Positions 17,456-26,768 are shown, numbered from the stretch's first letter. The stretch: 64,000 nucleotides of DNA from JAABRE01 sp964413275 (GCA_964413275.1 CAYPSO010000004.1:1-64000); one strand, 5' to 3'. A program made the numbers and translations. Notes: generated by a model not told the origin, from the letters alone.

Positions 17456-17554
17456 ATGAAAAAGTTAGTTAGTTATTTAAGAAACTTTATTGGAATAAAA
17501 ATATTACCGAAAAATGTAAAACTTTCGTTATGCTTTCAGATACCATATATTTAG
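17456..17554 (+). CDS. Possible 32-residue peptide after the MBOAT gene
   Basis: ATG follows the MBOAT stop by a few nucleotides, with AAAGG just before it. The frame encodes a basic, partly hydrophobic peptide (MKKLVSYLRNFIGIKILPKN and 12 more residues). It could be a real small protein, a remnant of a longer gene or chance. The rest of the 164-nt gap to the next gene shows nothing. Confidence 0.2.
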   Translation: MKKLVSYLRNFIGIKILPKNVKLSLCFQIPYI

Positions 17555-17614
17555 TTTGAATTAGTAAAATTAGAGTCTTGAGTTAATTATTGTACAGTTT
17601 TAATAAAAGTAAGA

Positions 17615-19177
17615 ATGATAAATAATAGCTTAAAAAACAATACCTTTATATATTTATTGCTTATTTTAGCACTTGCTACTTTGATGAGAGTTTTTTTACT
17701 CGAATCAATTCCTAGTGGTTTTTCTTGTGATGAAGCTGCCAATGGTTATGAATCTTACTCAATTGCAGAAACTCTACGAGATCGATATGGTAAATTTTTG
17801 CCTGCTTTTATTAATCCTTTAAAAAATGATGCTAAAGAGGCCCTATATTTTTATTTGACAGTTCCGTTTATTAAAATTTTGGGTCTTAATGAGTTTGCGA
17901 CTAGACTTCCAGCTGCTTTGCTCGGAGTATTAACGGTTTTAACGGTTTATTTGCTTGCTCAAGAAATTTTCAATAAAAAAGTTGGATTGATTTCTGCTCT
18001 ACTTTTATCCGTTAGCCCTTGGCATATACACTTTAACCGCATTGCTTTTAGGCTTAATTTGTTACCCTTATTATTTTGTCTAGGAGTTTTATTTTTCGTC
18101 AAAAGCTTTAAGCAACCTAAATATCTTCCTTTAAGTAGTTTTCTGTTTGCATTGAGTCTATACACTTATAATTCGGCTAGAGTTTTTGTACCACTTTTTT
18201 TACTTTGTCTTACAATCATTTTTTGGAAACATCTATGGAAAAACAAAAAAACTACAGTTATCTCTTTTGTTCTTTTTTTGTTTATCTTTTTGCCTCTGTT
18301 GGATTTTTGGATGTCTCCGGCAGGAATGGCACGAGCTAGAGGAACTGGTTTAGAAAGTAACTTTTTTGTTATCTTAAAGAACTACTTTTCACATTTTAAT
18401 CCGAACTTTTTATTTTTCAACGGAAGATCAGTAATCACTGAAAATCCCTCTAAAATGGGCGAACTTTATTTCTTTGAAATTATAACAGTTCCTTTAGGGA
18501 TTCTAAAGTTGATTCGAGAAAAAGTAAAGGCAAAAATGATTTTACTGCCGTGGCTATTATTATATCCCATACCCGCGACTTTGGTTGGTTCAGCAAGTCC
18601 TCAACGCTCAATAATAGGAGTTCCTTTGTTTGCAATAATTTCAGCTATTGGTATTGCCTATTTAATAGATACTTGGAGTTATAAAAGGCAAACGATAGCC
18701 TTAGCTGCTGGACTTATTTTAATGGGCAATTTGACATTCTTTTCCTATCAATATTTTATCAATTATCCACCTGAAGCAGCAAAGCTATGGAATTATGGAC
18801 TAAAAGAAGCAATTGACTTTTCAGAAAAAAGTTCTTATGGTGGTTTTGTGCTGAGTAGTGATACGAATAGTGGTTGTTATGCCATACATGATTTTATCTC
18901 TCATATTCCTTTTTATACTCGATATCCTCCACAAAAATATCAGCAATCACCTATTCCTCCTTGGGTGAAAGGCTCACAGGATAAAGTTTATTCTCTTGGT
19001 AAATATCATCTTATGTCTATATCAAAACAAGACAATTTAAGGACAGAATACTTATATATTCTTCGTCCAGAGGAAATATCAACATTGGAATCCAAAGGAT
19101 ACAAGTGGAAAGAGATTTATACAGTTAAAGATTCTCAAGGTATCGAGTATTTGAAATTAGTTGAAATCTATAGCTAA
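17615..19177 (+). CDS. GT39/ArnT-like polytopic glycosyltransferase
   Basis: A 520-residue integral membrane protein with about a dozen hydrophobic segments and a soluble C-terminal part. After TM1, the first extracytoplasmic loop carries the acidic motif SCDEAANGYESY, the DE position where GT39/GT83 enzymes (protein mannosyltransferases, ArnT) hold the catalytic Asp. Then come EALYFYLTVPFIKILG and EFATRLPAALLGVLTV, both family blocks. Enzymes of this type take a sugar from a polyprenyl phosphate on the outer face of the membrane. Donor and acceptor are unknown; the GT2 three genes on is the obvious donor-maker. Confidence 0.8.
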   Translation: MINNSLKNNTFIYLLLILALATLMRVFLLESIPSGFSCDEAANGYESYSIAETLRDRYGKFLPAFINPLKNDAKEALYFYLTVPFIKILGLNEFATRLPAALLGVLTVLTVYLLAQEIFNKKVGLISALLLSVSPWHIHFNRIAFRLNLLPLLFCLGVLFFVKSFKQPKYLPLSSFLFALSLYTYNSARVFVPLFLLCLTIIFWKHLWKNKKTTVISFVLFLFIFLPLLDFWMSPAGMARARGTGLESNFFVILKNYFSHFNPNFLFFNGRSVITENPSKMGELYFFEIITVPLGILKLIREKVKAKMILLPWLLLYPIPATLVGSASPQRSIIGVPLFAIISAIGIAYLIDTWSYKRQTIALAAGLILMGNLTFFSYQYFINYPPEAAKLWNYGLKEAIDFSEKSSYGGFVLSSDTNSGCYAIHDFISHIPFYTRYPPQKYQQSPIPPWVKGSQDKVYSLGKYHLMSISKQDNLRTEYLYILRPEEISTLESKGYKWKEIYTVKDSQGIEYLKLVEIYS

Positions 19178-19339
19178 ACTTTTATTGTAATCACTAATAG
19201 TTTAACGCCATTAAATTACAATTAAAAAGTTAAAGCGAGTAAAATGTGTCAATAAATGTTATATTTGGCGATAAAATCTAAATTATTAATAATTTCATTT
19301 TTAAACCTAAACTAGGATTATCTAAAATAAATTAGATAT

Positions 19340-20974
19340 ATGAAAACAAAAACGATTATTGGCATAACTTTAATGATATTAGCCTTATTATTTGGCTTTG
19401 TTACTCGAATTGTTAGTGTTTTACAATATGTTACTTTTGATATAGGGCCAGATCCAGATCAAATTAGAGATGCTTTTATCGTCATGAAAATGTGGCAAGG
19501 AGAATTTCCTAAACTTGGCCCACCAGCCTATGGACTTGGCCTTGGTGGACATCACATTTTACCTCTTTACTACTACATTTTTTTTCCATTTACTCTTTTA
19601 GGAGGGAATCCAGCTTTTCAAGCATTACCTAATGCTTTGTTTTCTTTTCTATCAATTCCACTGTTAATTTTATTGGTTTATAAACTTTTAGAAGATATTA
19701 ATTATTCTCAAAGAATTTTATTAACTGGATTGGCTGGATTCTGGTATAGTAGCCTTTTTGGAGATATATTTATTAGCAATTTTCAATGGAATCCTAGTTC
19801 GATACCTTTTTTCTTTCTTAGCTTTGTAATTATTTATGATTTACAAATAAAAAATAAGTTTTCTTGGGGAATTCAATGTTGTTTATGGGCTATCAATGGA
19901 GTTATTTTTGCAATCCTACTTAGCTTGCATAGTTCAACATTATTTGTTATGCCTATTGTTTTTATAATTAGTATATTTTTATATGTATTTAAGATTTTAA
20001 AAGAAAGAAAAGAAAATAAATTTTTAATCTTACCAATAATAAGTTGTCTATCAGCTTTTTTAGCTTTAACTCCCTATTGGATTGGCGAATTTAGTAGTAA
20101 ATTTAGTAATACAAAAGCTATACTTAAAACTATTAGAGCAGGTTCTAGTTCTTCAGATATTTCATTACCAGCTTATATATGGGTTAAAATTTCTAACCTA
20201 GTTATGAACTACTTAAATTTAGTACGCCAGGCCTATTTTTGGAATTCATCACTATTTTATTTAGTAGTTTCAGCTATTTTCCTCACTATTATTACTTTTT
20301 CTGCTATTTCCAAGTTTCGAGGTAATAAATATATTTGGTCTATCTTAATTTCTAGCCTAGGGGTGTTTCTCCTTGCTGCTGCCAATATTGAAGCAAATAA
20401 ATCTGTTTTCTACTATAAAATAATAATCTTACCTTTGCCCATAATCTTGACAATAGTAACTCTTGCCTACTCCAATTTTTCTGCAAAAATTAGAGTTTTT
20501 TTCTATGGATTTACTACTATAGTATTAATTTTATCTCTATTTAATAATTTATTTTATGATTATAGCTTTATGCTCGCTAAATATGGAAAAACCAGATTAC
20601 TTAATACACAAGAAATTACCCAAATAATGAGAAAAATACCAGCAAGCTCAACCATTTGCGATCCCAGAATAAGTCGTAAAAGAAAAGTTAGAAATCAATA
20701 TAATTACATTGATACATATGTTGTTAAGAACGATATAAAAACAGTCGATGTTTGTGAAGCGGGCAATTATGTAATACATCCTAAAAGATTTTTACAGATT
20801 GAGGGTAATTTTTTAAATAATAACAACTATCAAGAAACTTATTTTTTAGAACCTTCATATCAAGGAGATTTGAAATTATGGCCTATTTTAAAAGTTTCAG
20901 AAAATGAAAATATTGCAAGACCAGCAAAACTCTTTTTAGAGATAGGAACAGCTTATGTTTATCTACTTGAATGA
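19340..20974 (+). CDS. Second GT39-like polytopic glycosyltransferase
   Basis: A 544-residue membrane protein with the same general plan as its upstream neighbour but little residue identity. The first loop has DIGPDPDQIRDAFIVMKMW and then GLGLGGHHILPLYYYI, matching the acidic-loop pattern of GT39/GT83-type GT-C glycosyltransferases, followed by many hydrophobic helices and a C-terminal hydrophilic domain of about 120 residues. It presumably uses a polyprenyl-phosphate sugar. A 162-nt A/T-rich gap with no visible feature precedes it, so it could have its own promoter. Specificity is unknown. Confidence 0.72.
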   Translation: MKTKTIIGITLMILALLFGFVTRIVSVLQYVTFDIGPDPDQIRDAFIVMKMWQGEFPKLGPPAYGLGLGGHHILPLYYYIFFPFTLLGGNPAFQALPNALFSFLSIPLLILLVYKLLEDINYSQRILLTGLAGFWYSSLFGDIFISNFQWNPSSIPFFFLSFVIIYDLQIKNKFSWGIQCCLWAINGVIFAILLSLHSSTLFVMPIVFIISIFLYVFKILKERKENKFLILPIISCLSAFLALTPYWIGEFSSKFSNTKAILKTIRAGSSSSDISLPAYIWVKISNLVMNYLNLVRQAYFWNSSLFYLVVSAIFLTIITFSAISKFRGNKYIWSILISSLGVFLLAAANIEANKSVFYYKIIILPLPIILTIVTLAYSNFSAKIRVFFYGFTTIVLILSLFNNLFYDYSFMLAKYGKTRLLNTQEITQIMRKIPASSTICDPRISRKRKVRNQYNYIDTYVVKNDIKTVDVCEAGNYVIHPKRFLQIEGNFLNNNNYQETYFLEPSYQGDLKLWPILKVSENENIARPAKLFLEIGTAYVYLLE

Positions 20975-21028
20975 TATTTTTAAAATAGATATTTGAATAT
21001 TATTATTAATTTAAAAAAAAGCAATTAA

Positions 21029-22000
21029 ATGAATAAAAATCAGACAGTTCTCTCCATTATTATCCCACTTTATAATGAATCTCAAGGAATAGATTATCTT
21101 TTTGAGAGACTTTTTAATGTCTTAAATAATCTAGAAATTTCCCATGAAATTATTTGTATTGATGATGGTAGTAAGGATAATACCTTGGAATTATTAATTA
21201 AATATAGTAATGAAAATACCAATATTAAGGTTATTAGCTTATCACGTAATTTTGGTAAAGAAATTGCTTTGACGGCAGGACTCGATCGTGCTTGTGGTGC
21301 GGCAGTAATACCAATTGATGCTGATTTACAAGATCCTCCCGAACTTATAAACGAGATGCTTAACAAATGGAGAGAAGGTTATGAGGTTGTCTATGCTGTA
21401 AGGCAATCACGCCAAGGAGAAAGCTTTCTGAAACGTTTTACCGCATACGCTTTTTATAAAATAATTGGTGTTTTAAGCGGAGTACCCATTCCCTCTAATA
21501 CAGGTGATTTTCGATTATTAGATCGCAAAGTTGTTGAAGCTCTTAAACAAATACCCGAACGTTCTAGATTTATGAAAGGTTTATTTGCTTGGGTTGGCTT
21601 TAAACAAACTGCTATATTTTTTCATCGAGAGCCAAGATTTAAAGGTGAAACAAGTTGGAATTATTGGAAACTTTGGAACTTTGCCATTGATGGGATCACA
21701 TCATTTAGCTTACTACCCTTAAAGGTTTGGACTTATATTGGTTTTTTGGTCTCTTTCTTTTCATTACTATATGCTAGTTTCTTACTAATAAGAACTTTGA
21801 TTTTTGGTGTAGATGTTCCGGGTTATGCATCCGTGATGGTTTCTGTTTTATTTTTAGGAGGTATTCAGCTATTAACTCTAGGTATTTTTGGAGAATACTT
21901 AGGTCGTGTCTATGAGGAAGTAAAACAACGTCCGCTCTACCTAGTTCGAGAATTATATGGATTTAATTCTGAAAATAAAAAAGAGAAATTAGTTAAATAA
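21029..22000 (+). CDS. GT2 polyprenyl-phosphate glycosyltransferase (GtrB/ArnC/DPM1-like)
   Basis: A 323-residue protein: GT-A domain beginning LSIIIPLYNESQGI, nucleotide site IDDGSKD, and metal site DAD with DADLQDPPE at 97-105, then RSRFMKGLFAWVGFKQ and two C-terminal membrane helices at about 235-255 and 265-290. This layout is that of enzymes that transfer a sugar from a nucleotide sugar to undecaprenyl phosphate in the cytoplasmic leaflet. It fits as the supplier of lipid-linked sugar for the two GT39-like proteins upstream. The sugar is not predictable. No flippase gene is seen next to it. Confidence 0.88.
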   Translation: MNKNQTVLSIIIPLYNESQGIDYLFERLFNVLNNLEISHEIICIDDGSKDNTLELLIKYSNENTNIKVISLSRNFGKEIALTAGLDRACGAAVIPIDADLQDPPELINEMLNKWREGYEVVYAVRQSRQGESFLKRFTAYAFYKIIGVLSGVPIPSNTGDFRLLDRKVVEALKQIPERSRFMKGLFAWVGFKQTAIFFHREPRFKGETSWNYWKLWNFAIDGITSFSLLPLKVWTYIGFLVSFFSLLYASFLLIRTLIFGVDVPGYASVMVSVLFLGGIQLLTLGIFGEYLGRVYEEVKQRPLYLVRELYGFNSENKKEKLVK

Positions 22001-22049
22001 TATAGATATATATGTACTTGTAGTTTGATAAGGTTTAAGGAAAAAAGTC

Positions 22050-23060
22050 ATGAAATATTCACGTTTATTAACATGGGCATTATTTGCAGCAGGCTTCTGG
22101 TCAGCCGGATTTATATACAATGTTTATATTGGCGGCTATCCTAGTTGGCTGCGAGCTATGTATGGATTAAAAATAACACTAGCTCAAGAAATCGAGCAAC
22201 CCAAAATTATTATTGCAGGAGGTTCAGGGGTTCAGTACACTATTAACTCCGATGTCATGGAAGAGGCTTTAGGTATGCCGGTGATGAACTTGGGAACTAA
22301 CGGAGGAATTGGTTTAAATGTTCTACTACCAAGTATTATAGATCAAGTAAATCCGGGGGATATTATACTACTAATTCCTGAGTATCCTTTTCTATTAGAT
22401 GATGACGGACTAGATCGACTCTCAGCAACCTTTGGTTTAGTGATTGGCCGGCCTGGGCTTGGAGGTGTACCTCCCAAGGATTTGGCTCAAAATACCCTGG
22501 CTTTAGGTATTCCTTCTTTACAAGCACTGGTAAAAACAGGACAAGATTTTGTGCAGGAGGGACGAGTTGATTACTATGGCGATCCCTTAACGAAAAGGGG
22601 AGATGCTACTATCGAACTAACTCGTCAGGGAAAATGGTGGAAATTATCTATTGACTCTCCGGTTAGCAAACACACTATAGAGAGCCTGCATCAATTTAAA
22701 AAGGATGTAGAACTACGTGGGGGAACTTTAGTATTATCTTTGCCTGTAATTTATGGCAAAAACGACGAAAAAAACCTTAATAATATTCAGAAAACTGCTG
22801 ATGCCTTATCTGAAGTTGCTCCTACCCTCTACAATCCTAAAACCCTCAACATTGAAAGCAACTCTGATTTATTTGCAGATACCCACTACCATCTCAAAAA
22901 ATCTGCTAGGATAATGCGATCGCAGCAACTTGCAGAGCAACTTCGAGAAAAAATACCTCAATTTTCATCGATTTCTCAGAAAAATAGTGAATACACAATA
23001 GACTTCTTGAATTCGTCAGGCAATAGGGAACAGGCAAAAGGCAACAGTCTAGGAAATTGA
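22050..23060 (+). CDS. Membrane-anchored SGNH-hydrolase-fold protein (DltD/AlgJ-like)
   Basis: A 336-residue protein with an N-terminal hydrophobic signal anchor at about 6-28 and an extracytoplasmic SGNH domain. The nucleophile is S59 in IIAGGSGVQYTIN, the oxyanion Gly/Asn region NLGTNGGIGLN follows, and the Asp/His pair is D277 and H281 in ADTHYHLKKS. It closes the acyl/glycosyl block 50 nt after the GT2. By analogy with DltD, which receives the acyl group from DltB, it may finish acyl transfer to a glycan; esterase activity is the alternative. The last ~20 residues (from SSGNREQAKG) are encoded by a dispersed repeat, so the native C-terminus was probably shorter. Confidence 0.75.
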   Translation: MKYSRLLTWALFAAGFWSAGFIYNVYIGGYPSWLRAMYGLKITLAQEIEQPKIIIAGGSGVQYTINSDVMEEALGMPVMNLGTNGGIGLNVLLPSIIDQVNPGDIILLIPEYPFLLDDDGLDRLSATFGLVIGRPGLGGVPPKDLAQNTLALGIPSLQALVKTGQDFVQEGRVDYYGDPLTKRGDATIELTRQGKWWKLSIDSPVSKHTIESLHQFKKDVELRGGTLVLSLPVIYGKNDEKNLNNIQKTADALSEVAPTLYNPKTLNIESNSDLFADTHYHLKKSARIMRSQQLAEQLREKIPQFSSISQKNSEYTIDFLNSSGNREQAKGNSLGN

Positions 23061-23115
23061 TAATTTCGATATTGCTATTTATTACTTTTCTACGAGTGCA
23101 AGAGGTCTAATAAAC
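23009..23115 (+). repeat. Right copy of the ~105-nt direct repeat flanking the cluster
   Basis: Same order of blocks as at 11546-11650: GAATTC, GTCAGGCAATAGG, a diverged middle, then TACGAGT, GCAAGAGGTCT and a TAATAAAC-like end. The first half lies within the 3' end of the SGNH gene and supplies its stop codon. Confidence 0.55.
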
Positions 23116-23144
23116 AAATAGAAAATATAAAAATGGGACATACA

Positions 23145-24437
23145 TTAAAGTACCCTTAAAACACTAGGAATAGTTTGAATTGCTTCTGAACTTTTAATTT
23201 CGGCTAAAGCTTGACGGAAATTGCCTTCTTTTACATCATGGGTAACTACCACAATTTCAGCCATGTTATTTTTAAAACCGATTTGAACTACAGACTCTAA
23301 ACTAACTTGATGATTACCGAAACAAGTTCCTAAATGACCGATAACGCCGGGTAAATCTGTCGATAGGAAACGGGCATAAAATCTAGTCACAAGTTCTTCT
23401 ATCGGTTGCATGGTGCAGTAATGCTGGTGAGAACAACTGAGTAAGGGATCTAAATTGTTGTTTTTACCACTACTTTCGAGAATACCCACAATGTTCATTA
23501 TATCGGCAACTACCGCACTGGCTGTAGGCCCTGCCCCCGCACCGGGGCCATAAAACATGACTTGCCCTAAAGGTTCACCTTCCACTAGAATTGCGTTATA
23601 TACGCCATTAATACTTGCTAAGGGGTGTTCTTTAGAGACTAAACTAGGATGTACTCTCACCTGTAATTCTTCACTATCTGCATTGGTTTGCTCGGCAATG
23701 GCAAGTAATTTGATTTCAAAACCTAATTTTTCGGCATAGTTAATATCAGTGGCGGTAATTTGACGAATGCCTTCGCAATGTATTTGTTCCCTTTTCACCC
23801 TACCTGCAAAGGCAATAGAAGTAAGAATAGCAATTTTATCAGCAGCATCCCAACCATCGACATCGGCGGTGGGATCGGCTTCTGCATAACCTAAATCTTG
23901 GGCTTCCTTGAGAACGACCGCAAAATCAGTACCATGAGCACTCATTTGAGTTAAAATGTAGTTTGTTGTCCCGTTTACTATACCTATTACTCTTTTAATT
24001 CGATTTACACCTAAAGATTGCTTGAGAGGTTTAATAATGGGAATGCCTCCGCCTACAGCAGCTTCTAACAGTACATATACTCCTGCTTCATTAGCTGCGG
24101 TATAAATTTCATCACCATAACGGGCAATTACAGCTTTGTTAGCCGTGACAATATGTTTATGATGGGCGATCGCTTGAAGAATTAAACTTCTAGCTGGTTC
24201 TAATCCACCCATTAATTCGACTATAATATCTATATCTGGATCTGTGACAATAGATTCTAAATCGGTAGTAAGTATATCTGCGGGTAAATCTATTTGACGT
24301 TGTTTAGAGAGCGATCGCACTCCAGCTTTTTTAATTTTAATTTTCTGTAATAATGGATTACGGCCAGCAGGATTTAATAAAATATCTGTCGTTCCTGTGC
24401 CTACCGTTCCTAATCCTAATAAACCGATATTATACAT
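23145..24437 (-). CDS. hom: Homoserine dehydrogenase
   Basis: A 430-residue enzyme that reduces aspartate semialdehyde to homoserine in the Thr/Met/Ile pathway. The NAD(P) site GLGTVGTGT is at 7-15, followed by ELMGGLEPARSLILQA, TANKAVIA, EAAVGGGIPIIKP, GIVNGTTNYILT and GYAEADPTADVDGWDAADKI, the family signature that includes catalytic Asp/Lys. A C-terminal ACT domain (about 352-428), with FYARFLSTDLPGVIG, is probably the threonine feedback site. Length is that of the standard monofunctional enzyme. It is convergent with the acyl cluster and divergent from a hypothetical gene 24 nt away. Confidence 0.95.
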   Translation of the reverse strand: MYNIGLLGLGTVGTGTTDILLNPAGRNPLLQKIKIKKAGVRSLSKQRQIDLPADILTTDLESIVTDPDIDIIVELMGGLEPARSLILQAIAHHKHIVTANKAVIARYGDEIYTAANEAGVYVLLEAAVGGGIPIIKPLKQSLGVNRIKRVIGIVNGTTNYILTQMSAHGTDFAVVLKEAQDLGYAEADPTADVDGWDAADKIAILTSIAFAGRVKREQIHCEGIRQITATDINYAEKLGFEIKLLAIAEQTNADSEELQVRVHPSLVSKEHPLASINGVYNAILVEGEPLGQVMFYGPGAGAGPTASAVVADIMNIVGILESSGKNNNLDPLLSCSHQHYCTMQPIEELVTRFYARFLSTDLPGVIGHLGTCFGNHQVSLESVVQIGFKNNMAEIVVVTHDVKEGNFRQALAEIKSSEAIQTIPSVLRVL

Positions 24438-24461
24438 AATTTTTTACTTAACAATATTTCA

Positions 24462-24950
24462 ATGAATTTAGATCAACAATTAGAGATTATCATTAAAGAT
24501 GCACCTAAATATGGTGTTCCTTCTCTTGTAATGCAACAAGCCGTTACTCCTATTCTCAGATTATTCGCAGAACAATTGCAAGCCAAGGAATATTACATTT
24601 TGCAAACTTCTGCACAAGAATTACTTTTAACTACTTTAACTAATATTGAAAAACCTAACTTAGAAAAAAAGGTTATTTATGCTTTTGCTACTGTAGAAAA
24701 TGCCCTTAATTTTGAATCAAAATCTGAGCAAACACTTTATCCTCAACCTATTTTAGTCACAGAACTTTTGTTTCAATTATTTTCTCTAAAATCAGTAGAT
24801 AGTCTAATTTTTGTTGAAAAATCTGGAGACTTAAATAAACAAATAGAAGTTAGTCGTAACACTTTACAAAAATTAATAGAAAGTAACCTTGAAAAACTTG
24901 TAAAAATAAACAAAAATAAATCAAATAATATCCCTCCTAATCTTGCTTAA
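24462..24950 (+). CDS. Hypothetical protein, 162 residues
   Basis: A soluble, mostly alpha/beta protein without signal peptide, membrane helix or known motif. It starts MNLDQQLEIIIKDAPKYGVP with an ATG 24 nt from the divergent hom start, and ends in a lysine/asparagine-rich tail. The content, including a repeated VFVEK/LIFVEKSG-like strand, suggests a small regulatory or scaffold fold, but I do not recognise it. The zinc-ribbon membrane protein gene follows 14 nt later on the same strand, so the two are probably cotranscribed. Confidence 0.6.
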   Translation: MNLDQQLEIIIKDAPKYGVPSLVMQQAVTPILRLFAEQLQAKEYYILQTSAQELLLTTLTNIEKPNLEKKVIYAFATVENALNFESKSEQTLYPQPILVTELLFQLFSLKSVDSLIFVEKSGDLNKQIEVSRNTLQKLIESNLEKLVKINKNKSNNIPPNLA

Positions 24951-24964
24951 AATCTATTTTTATC

Positions 24965-25441
24965 ATGAACAATGTTAATAAATTCCAATTAATAGATATT
25001 TATCCTTGTCCTTTATGTCGTCGAGGGCAACTAAGGCAAATTGTCTTAATGGATGCTATGGGTTGTAATTTTTGTAATCATATTTTTACAGCTAATTTAG
25101 AACAACAAATTCTCACCATAGCAGATAATCAATTACCTTTAAGTTGGCGTTGGCATGGGAACAAATGGAAAAATGTTAGAAAAGAAGGAGTAAATATTGG
25201 TTTAGGATATTTAATTTTAGGAACTATTATAGTTTTACTGCCTACTTTTATTATTGCTTGTTCTGTTTATATATTTCCACCATTACCGGGGAGTAGATTA
25301 TCTTGGTTTCCAATATTTTGGATTATAGCCACTTTTATAGCTCATTTAACTTGTTTAATTTGGCTTATTTTAGAATATTATCAATTTCCTCTAGGAATTT
25401 ATCTAAGGGTAATCAATAGAAGGTTGAGAAATTCTGTTTAG
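24965..25441 (+). CDS. Zinc-ribbon membrane protein (paralogue A)
   Basis: A 158-residue protein. An N-terminal zinc ribbon CPLC-X17-CNFC at about 16-38 (CPLCRRGQLRQIVLMDAMGC, then NFCNHIF) is followed by a WRWHGNKWK block and two hydrophobic helices at about 78-101 and 112-138. A second gene at 40284 encodes the same architecture with strikingly similar blocks (CPCC...ITLTEALGCEKCQHIF, WKWTGKRW). No enzymatic motif is visible, and the function is unknown. It ends exactly where a heptamer array begins. Confidence 0.7.
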   Translation: MNNVNKFQLIDIYPCPLCRRGQLRQIVLMDAMGCNFCNHIFTANLEQQILTIADNQLPLSWRWHGNKWKNVRKEGVNIGLGYLILGTIIVLLPTFIIACSVYIFPPLPGSRLSWFPIFWIIATFIAHLTCLIWLILEYYQFPLGIYLRVINRRLRNSV

Positions 25442-25510
25442 CAATTAGCTTTTAGCAATTAGCAATTAGCTTTTAGCAATTAGCGATTAGCGATTAGCTT
25501 TTAGCGATTA
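25441..25510 (+). repeat. Ten in-register heptamers (GCAATTA/GCTTTTA/GCGATTA)
   Basis: Ten perfect 7-nt units begin at the last base of the preceding stop codon. It is the reverse-complement family of the GCTAAYN array at 11668. The array sits between two convergent genes and carries no visible gene. Confidence 0.9.
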
Positions 25511-25535
25511 GTTAATAACGAATAACTAATAATCA

Positions 25536-26768
25536 CTACGAACCACGAACTATAATTTCTATCAACTGTTCTAAAATTAATGATATATGAGTCCAATGAG
25601 TACCACCTTGACAAAATACGATATAAGGCTCTCGTAATGGCCCATCAGCCGACAATTCTGAGGTACTACCATCAATAAAAGTACCACCTGCCATAACTAA
25701 CTCACTCTCATAACCCGGCATCGGCGCAGGTACAGGATCGAGATATGAGCCAATGGGAGAATATTGCTGAATTTGACGACAGAAAGCAATTAATTTCTCC
25801 TTTGAACCTAATTTAACTCCCTGAATTATATCTCTACGGGGTAAAAAAGGTTTGGGATTGACTTCATAACCCAATTTATCAAATACGTAGGCGATTAAAT
25901 GACTACTTTTGATGGCTTCTCCTACCATTTGAGGAGCAAGAAATAAACCTTGGAATAATAAACGATTTTGGTCAAAGGTTGCGCCTCCACTACTACCAAT
26001 TCCGGGGGCAGTTAAACGACAGGCTGCCATTTCTACAAATTCTGTTTTGCCCGCAATATATCCTCCTGCGGTGACAATTGTTCCCCCTGGATTCTTAATT
26101 AATGAGCCAGCCATTAAATCTACACCCACTGCCGTAGGTTCTTTTGATTCAATAAATTCTCCATAACAGTTATCGACAAAACAGACTGTATTAGGGTTTT
26201 GCTTTTTAATAATTTCAACAATTCGAGCAATTTCTGCAATAGATAAACTAGAACGCCAAGAATAGCCACAGGAGCGTTGAATTAAGGCTAAACGGGTATT
26301 ATTTTTAATAGCAGTTTCTAGTCCTTCCCAGTCAATAGTACCTTGCTCAGTAAGTTCTAATTCTCGATAGGAAATCTTAAAGTCTGCTAAACTGCCTTGA
26401 TTTTCGCCTCTTAAACCAATAACTTCTTCTAAAGTATCATAAGGTCTTCCGGCTACAGCTAACATTTCATCTCCGGGCCTGAGAATACCATATAAAGCAG
26501 AGGCGATCGCATGAGTACCAGAAACAAATTGCACTCTAACCACCGCACTTTCTGCCCCCATTACTTCTGCATAAACTCGATCTAAAATTTCCCTACCTAA
26601 ATCATCATGACCGTAACCACTGACACTGCTAAAATGATGTACTCCGACTTTATGTTGAGAAAAAGCATTTAATATTTTTTTAAGATTTGTCTTAATTTGA
26701 CCATCTATAGAAGCAAACGTAGGCAATAAAGCTCTTTCTGCTTCTTCAATCAATAATTTAGTATCCAT
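25536..26768 (-). CDS. PLP-dependent methionine gamma-lyase family protein (aluminium-resistance type)
   Basis: A 410-residue fold-type I PLP enzyme of the COG4100 branch, often labelled aluminium resistance protein or cystathionine beta-lyase-like. Visible blocks are HHFSSVSGYGHDDLGRE, VQFVSGTHAIASALYG, the aspartate strand CFVDNCYGEF and the PLP lysine region GSLIKNPGGTIVTAGGYIAG, with C-terminal PVPAPMPGYESELVMAGGTF. The Lys in GSLIKNPGG is the likely Schiff-base residue. The true substrate is not established for this branch; sulfur amino acids are assumed. It is convergent with the zinc-ribbon gene and divergent from desC. Confidence 0.85.
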   Translation of the reverse strand: MDTKLLIEEAERALLPTFASIDGQIKTNLKKILNAFSQHKVGVHHFSSVSGYGHDDLGREILDRVYAEVMGAESAVVRVQFVSGTHAIASALYGILRPGDEMLAVAGRPYDTLEEVIGLRGENQGSLADFKISYRELELTEQGTIDWEGLETAIKNNTRLALIQRSCGYSWRSSLSIAEIARIVEIIKKQNPNTVCFVDNCYGEFIESKEPTAVGVDLMAGSLIKNPGGTIVTAGGYIAGKTEFVEMAACRLTAPGIGSSGGATFDQNRLLFQGLFLAPQMVGEAIKSSHLIAYVFDKLGYEVNPKPFLPRRDIIQGVKLGSKEKLIAFCRQIQQYSPIGSYLDPVPAPMPGYESELVMAGGTFIDGSTSELSADGPLREPYIVFCQGGTHWTHISLILEQLIEIIVRGS

